The notes under the pieces: generated by a model
The model's input: the letters and a program-made list of their open reading frames with translations, nothing else
Told to the model about the DNA's origin: nothing
The model's database searches: none
NCBI RefSeq assembly: GCF_019400745.1
Contig: NZ_WJIB01000013.1
Location: forward strand, 93,610-157,609
Direction: 5' to 3'
DNA length: 64,000 nt
Source: Cohnella sp. CFH 77786
GTDB lineage: Bacteria; Bacillota; Bacilli; Paenibacillales; Paenibacillaceae
In this document: positions 63,876-64,000 of the stretch, in pieces
Position numbering within the stretch: position 1 is the stretch's first letter
Layout of the letters: the number at the start of each line of letters is the position of its first letter
Translations under genes and position numbers: made by a program

Positions 63876-64000
63876 GCGGTTTGCGGTTTGCGGTTTGCGG
63901 TTTGCGGTTTGCGGTTTGCGGTTTGCGGTTTGCGGTTTGCGGTTTGCGGTTTGCGGTTTGCGGTTTGCGGTTTGCGGTTTGCGGTTTGCGGTTTGCGGTT
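63876..64000. repeat. Heptanucleotide tandem array GCGGTTT
   Basis: Perfect seven-base units from 63876 to the window end, 17 full copies plus six bases. The array continues beyond the window. Confidence 0.97.

Overview
The window looks like a chromosomal core segment of a high-GC, endospore-forming Firmicute of the Paenibacillaceae (Paenibacillus/Cohnella type). The evidence is spore genes (tlp, spoVK), Firmicute-type lexA/yneA/ynzC, hflX-ynbB-glnR-glnA and mutS-mutL-miaA-hfq neighbourhoods, strong GGAGG ribosome sites, and Rho-independent terminators after many transcription units. I saw no rRNA, tRNA, CRISPR array, prophage or insertion sequence. Almost everything reads on the minus strand. 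Only a partial frame at the left edge, an esterase, thiN, tlp, mtnD and lexA read on plus.

Layout from left to right. 0-10 kb: a membrane-anchored glucosaminidase-like protein, gltD, folA, an ECF sigma/anti-sigma pair next to two secreted cupredoxin proteins, a thyA-DNA glycosylase pair and a thioesterase. 10-15 kb: the pyruvate dehydrogenase genes pdhABC-lpdA, divergent from an esterase. 16-24 kb: a TRIC-type channel/LMW phosphatase/hypothetical operon, divergent from thiN; a PhnP-like hydrolase; a nitrilase with two GNAT acetyltransferases; an SGNH esterase. 22-28 kb: a two-component system coupled to a chromate transporter, and a Ser/Thr kinase fused to a degenerate MinD/CpaE-like domain, preceded by four tandem hairpin repeats.

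28-37 kb: a tightly packed nine-gene minus-strand run: mrfA-mrfB (yprAB), a HAD phosphatase, mutM, nfo, a cyclic-phosphate-processing receiver protein (cREC), a thioredoxin-like protein, an ABC ATPase and a THUMP/FtsJ rRNA methyltransferase. Neighbours overlap or lie a few to about 30 bases apart. The promoter in front of mrfA has a LexA-like box in its spacer. This is the best candidate here for an undescribed system: a possibly SOS-linked DNA-repair unit extended with RNA-end and RNA-modification functions.

37-47 kb: tlp with a sigma-G promoter, metH divergent from mtnD, a HAD hydrolase, a small membrane protein, ynzC, then yneA and lexA divergent across five LexA boxes, then glnA and glnR. 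47-64 kb: ynbB, hflX, spoVK, a YdcF-like protein, a DUF402 protein, a class A PBP, hfq, miaA, an RsmJ-like methyltransferase, mutL, an S41 protease and mutS. The last ~0.7 kb is AT-richer, with a doubtful small ORF, an imperfect duplicated repeat and an 18-copy heptamer array running off the edge.

Where several starts were possible I chose the one with the best-spaced ribosome site and say so. All family assignments come from reading motifs; no database search was run.
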